A stretch of DNA of 7,477 nucleotides, from NCBI GenBank assembly GCA_947465275.1, contig CANIAI010000109.1, forward strand, positions 1 to 7,477, written 5' to 3'. The notes under the pieces are model-generated. The model did not search any database, was not told the DNA's origin, and saw nothing but the letters and a program-made list of their open reading frames with translations. This document shows positions 6,840-7,477 of this stretch, piece after piece. Position 1 is the stretch's first letter. Each line of letters starts with the position of its first letter. The position numbers and the translations under genes are program-made. Source of the DNA: Acidobacteriota bacterium. Lineage in GTDB: Bacteria; Acidobacteriota; Vicinamibacteria; Vicinamibacterales; UBA2999.

Positions 6840-7343
6840 CTAGGGCACGAGCGCGCCCGCCACGGCGAGCGTCCGCTCCGGCATCGTCTCGTCGAGGCGC
6901 AGGCCGGTCCAGCGATAGGTCTGTCGCGTGCCGTCGGTGAAGCTGAGCACGAGACGCGTATCGAACGTCCAGGTGTCACGCCCGTCCGGCACCAGCCGCA
7001 GGCGCAGCTGGGTGTCGCGTGCCTGCGCCGAGGTGAGCCGGCCCGAGAGCGCCATGGCCAGTGCCGGCGATGTGGTGTTGTCGGTAAACGCGGTGCCGGT
7101 GCTGCGCACCTCGGCTCCGAGTTCGCTGCCCGCGGTGAGCAGCTGCGCCGCGACGGCGGAGTTCGCGTCCTTTCCGTCCGTCAGCGTGGTGAAGCTGAGT
7201 GTGGCGCCGGTGAGCACGGGCGCCGCCGCCGTCGACGTCGATCCGGGGCCGCCAGGATCGGTATCAGGGCGTACCCGCCCGCACCCGGCCAGCACGCCGA
7301 TCAGCGCCACTCCACACACCCCGACTGCCCATCCGCGTCCCAT
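6840..7343 (-). CDS. Small lipoprotein of unrecognised family
   Basis: Encodes 167 residues from the ATG at 7341-7343, supported by a strong ribosome site (GGAGGG, 7348-7353). The N-terminus is a lipoprotein signal: MGRGW, a hydrophobic run, then the lipobox LAGC with Cys21 as the lipidated residue. A Pro/Gly/Ser/Thr-rich linker (about 22-42) follows, typical of membrane-tethered proteins. The body (about 43-167) alternates short strands and looks like a beta-sandwich: LTGATLSFTTLTDGKDANS, then a DNTTSPALAMAL stretch, LRLRLVPDGRDTWTFDTRLVLSFTDG and YRWTGLRL. The acidic clusters DGKDAN, PDGRD and FTDG recall metal-binding beta domains, but I cannot name a family. It should sit in the periplasm or outer membrane. 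It heads a probable pair with the downstream GH1-like gene, six bases away. That pairing might suggest handling of a carbohydrate, yet the enzyme appears cytoplasmic, so a shared function is only suggestive. Confidence 0.78.
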   Translation of the reverse strand: MGRGWAVGVCGVALIGVLAGCGRVRPDTDPGGPGSTSTAAAPVLTGATLSFTTLTDGKDANSAVAAQLLTAGSELGAEVRSTGTAFTDNTTSPALAMALSGRLTSAQARDTQLRLRLVPDGRDTWTFDTRLVLSFTDGTRQTYRWTGLRLDETMPERTLAVAGALVP

Positions 7344-7347
7344 ACGA

Positions 7348-7353
7348 CCCTCC
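7348..7353 (-). promoter_or_regulatory. Strong Shine-Dalgarno site of the lipoprotein gene
   Basis: The - strand reads GGAGGG-TCGT-ATG, a near-ideal ribosome site four bases before the ATG at 7341-7343. It fixes the lipoprotein start and contrasts with the other starts in the window, which have weak or no such site. Confidence 0.7.
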
Positions 7354-7375
7354 GCCGGACATCAGAGCAGGATGG

Positions 7376-7398
7376 ATGCCGGACGGGACGCCGGCGTC
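7376..7398. repeat. Inverted repeat just downstream of the right-edge gene
   Basis: The 12-base perfect palindrome GACGCCGGCGTC (7387-7398) directly abuts the stop of the right-edge gene. An overlapping alternative stem pairs GATGCCGG (7376-7383 region) with CCGGCGTC on the + strand with one G-T wobble and an eight-base loop. No T-tract follows on either strand, so I do not call a terminator; transcription may continue into the lipoprotein gene. Confidence 0.3.
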
Positions 7399-7477
7399 TC
7401 AGGGCCGCGGGGCCGGATGCGCGGCACGCCAGTCGCGCACGAAGCGGGCGATGGCGTCCTGAACCTCGGCCTGGAGA
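7399..7477 (-). CDS. C-terminal end of an unidentified protein (rest outside window)
   Basis: On the - strand the frame entering from the right edge reads 25 codons ending in TGA at 7399-7401. The residues LQAEVQDAIARFVRDWRAAH form a good amphipathic helix, followed by a short Pro-rich tail (PAPRP). The helix pattern and codon use similar to the neighbours support real coding, but the fragment is too short to place in a family. It points the same way as the lipoprotein and glycosidase genes, with 55 bases to the lipoprotein ATG, so it may head the same operon. Confidence 0.5.
   Translation of the reverse strand, partial: LQAEVQDAIARFVRDWRAAHPAPRP

Noticed and set aside
7387..7398. Perfect palindrome GACGCCGGCGTC as a terminator.
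   Set aside because: It has no loop of its own and no T-tract follows, so it is listed only as an inverted repeat.
1..7477. CRISPR array, tRNA, rRNA, insertion sequence or phage genes.
   Set aside because: No regularly spaced repeats, cloverleaf sequence, transposase motif or phage protein was seen on either strand.

Overview
This window is GC-rich and densely coded, with third codon positions dominated by G and C. It carries a TonB-dependent outer-membrane receptor, a lipobox lipoprotein and a hybrid histidine kinase, so the host is a diderm (Gram-negative-type) bacterium. The composition and gene mix would suit a soil-type lineage such as Acidobacteriota (Vicinamibacteria-like) or Gemmatimonadota. 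That placement is a guess from style, not a demonstrated assignment.

Layout from left to right: (1) the C-terminal part of an agmatine deiminase / peptidylarginine deiminase-family enzyme on the + strand, cut by the window edge and ending at 343. (2) A TonB-dependent receptor on the - strand (368-2239), convergent with the first gene across only 24 bases. (3) A 76-base divergent intergenic region (2240-2315) with a good -10-like hexamer and several short dyads. (4) A large membrane-bound hybrid sensor histidine kinase on the + strand (2316-5678). In order it has a polytopic N-terminal membrane module, a Cache-like periplasmic sensor, a HAMP-like linker and coiled coil, HisKA, HATPase_c, a degenerate receiver and a canonical receiver. 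(5) A GH1-like glycosidase on the - strand (5667-6833), whose 3' end overlaps the kinase 3' end by 12 bases. (6) A small lipoprotein on the - strand (6840-7343), six bases upstream of the glycosidase gene and probably co-transcribed with it. (7) The last 25 codons of another - strand gene (7399-7477).

The receptor and the kinase are transcribed divergently from one short control region, so the kinase pathway may respond to, or control, uptake through the receptor. This is inference: the kinase has no DNA-binding output and no HPt domain, so any partner lies outside the window. The lipoprotein and glycosidase look like one transcription unit, possibly continuing from the gene entering at the right edge.

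I see no CRISPR array, tRNA, rRNA, insertion sequence or phage gene, and no clear case for a wholly new system. The points most worth a second look are the first receiver of the kinase, where the phospho-acceptor Asp is Glu and the other key residues are lost; the repeat-bearing divergent promoter region with a possibly leaderless receptor transcript; and the pairing of an unrecognised lipoprotein with a short GH1-like enzyme that has no signal peptide.
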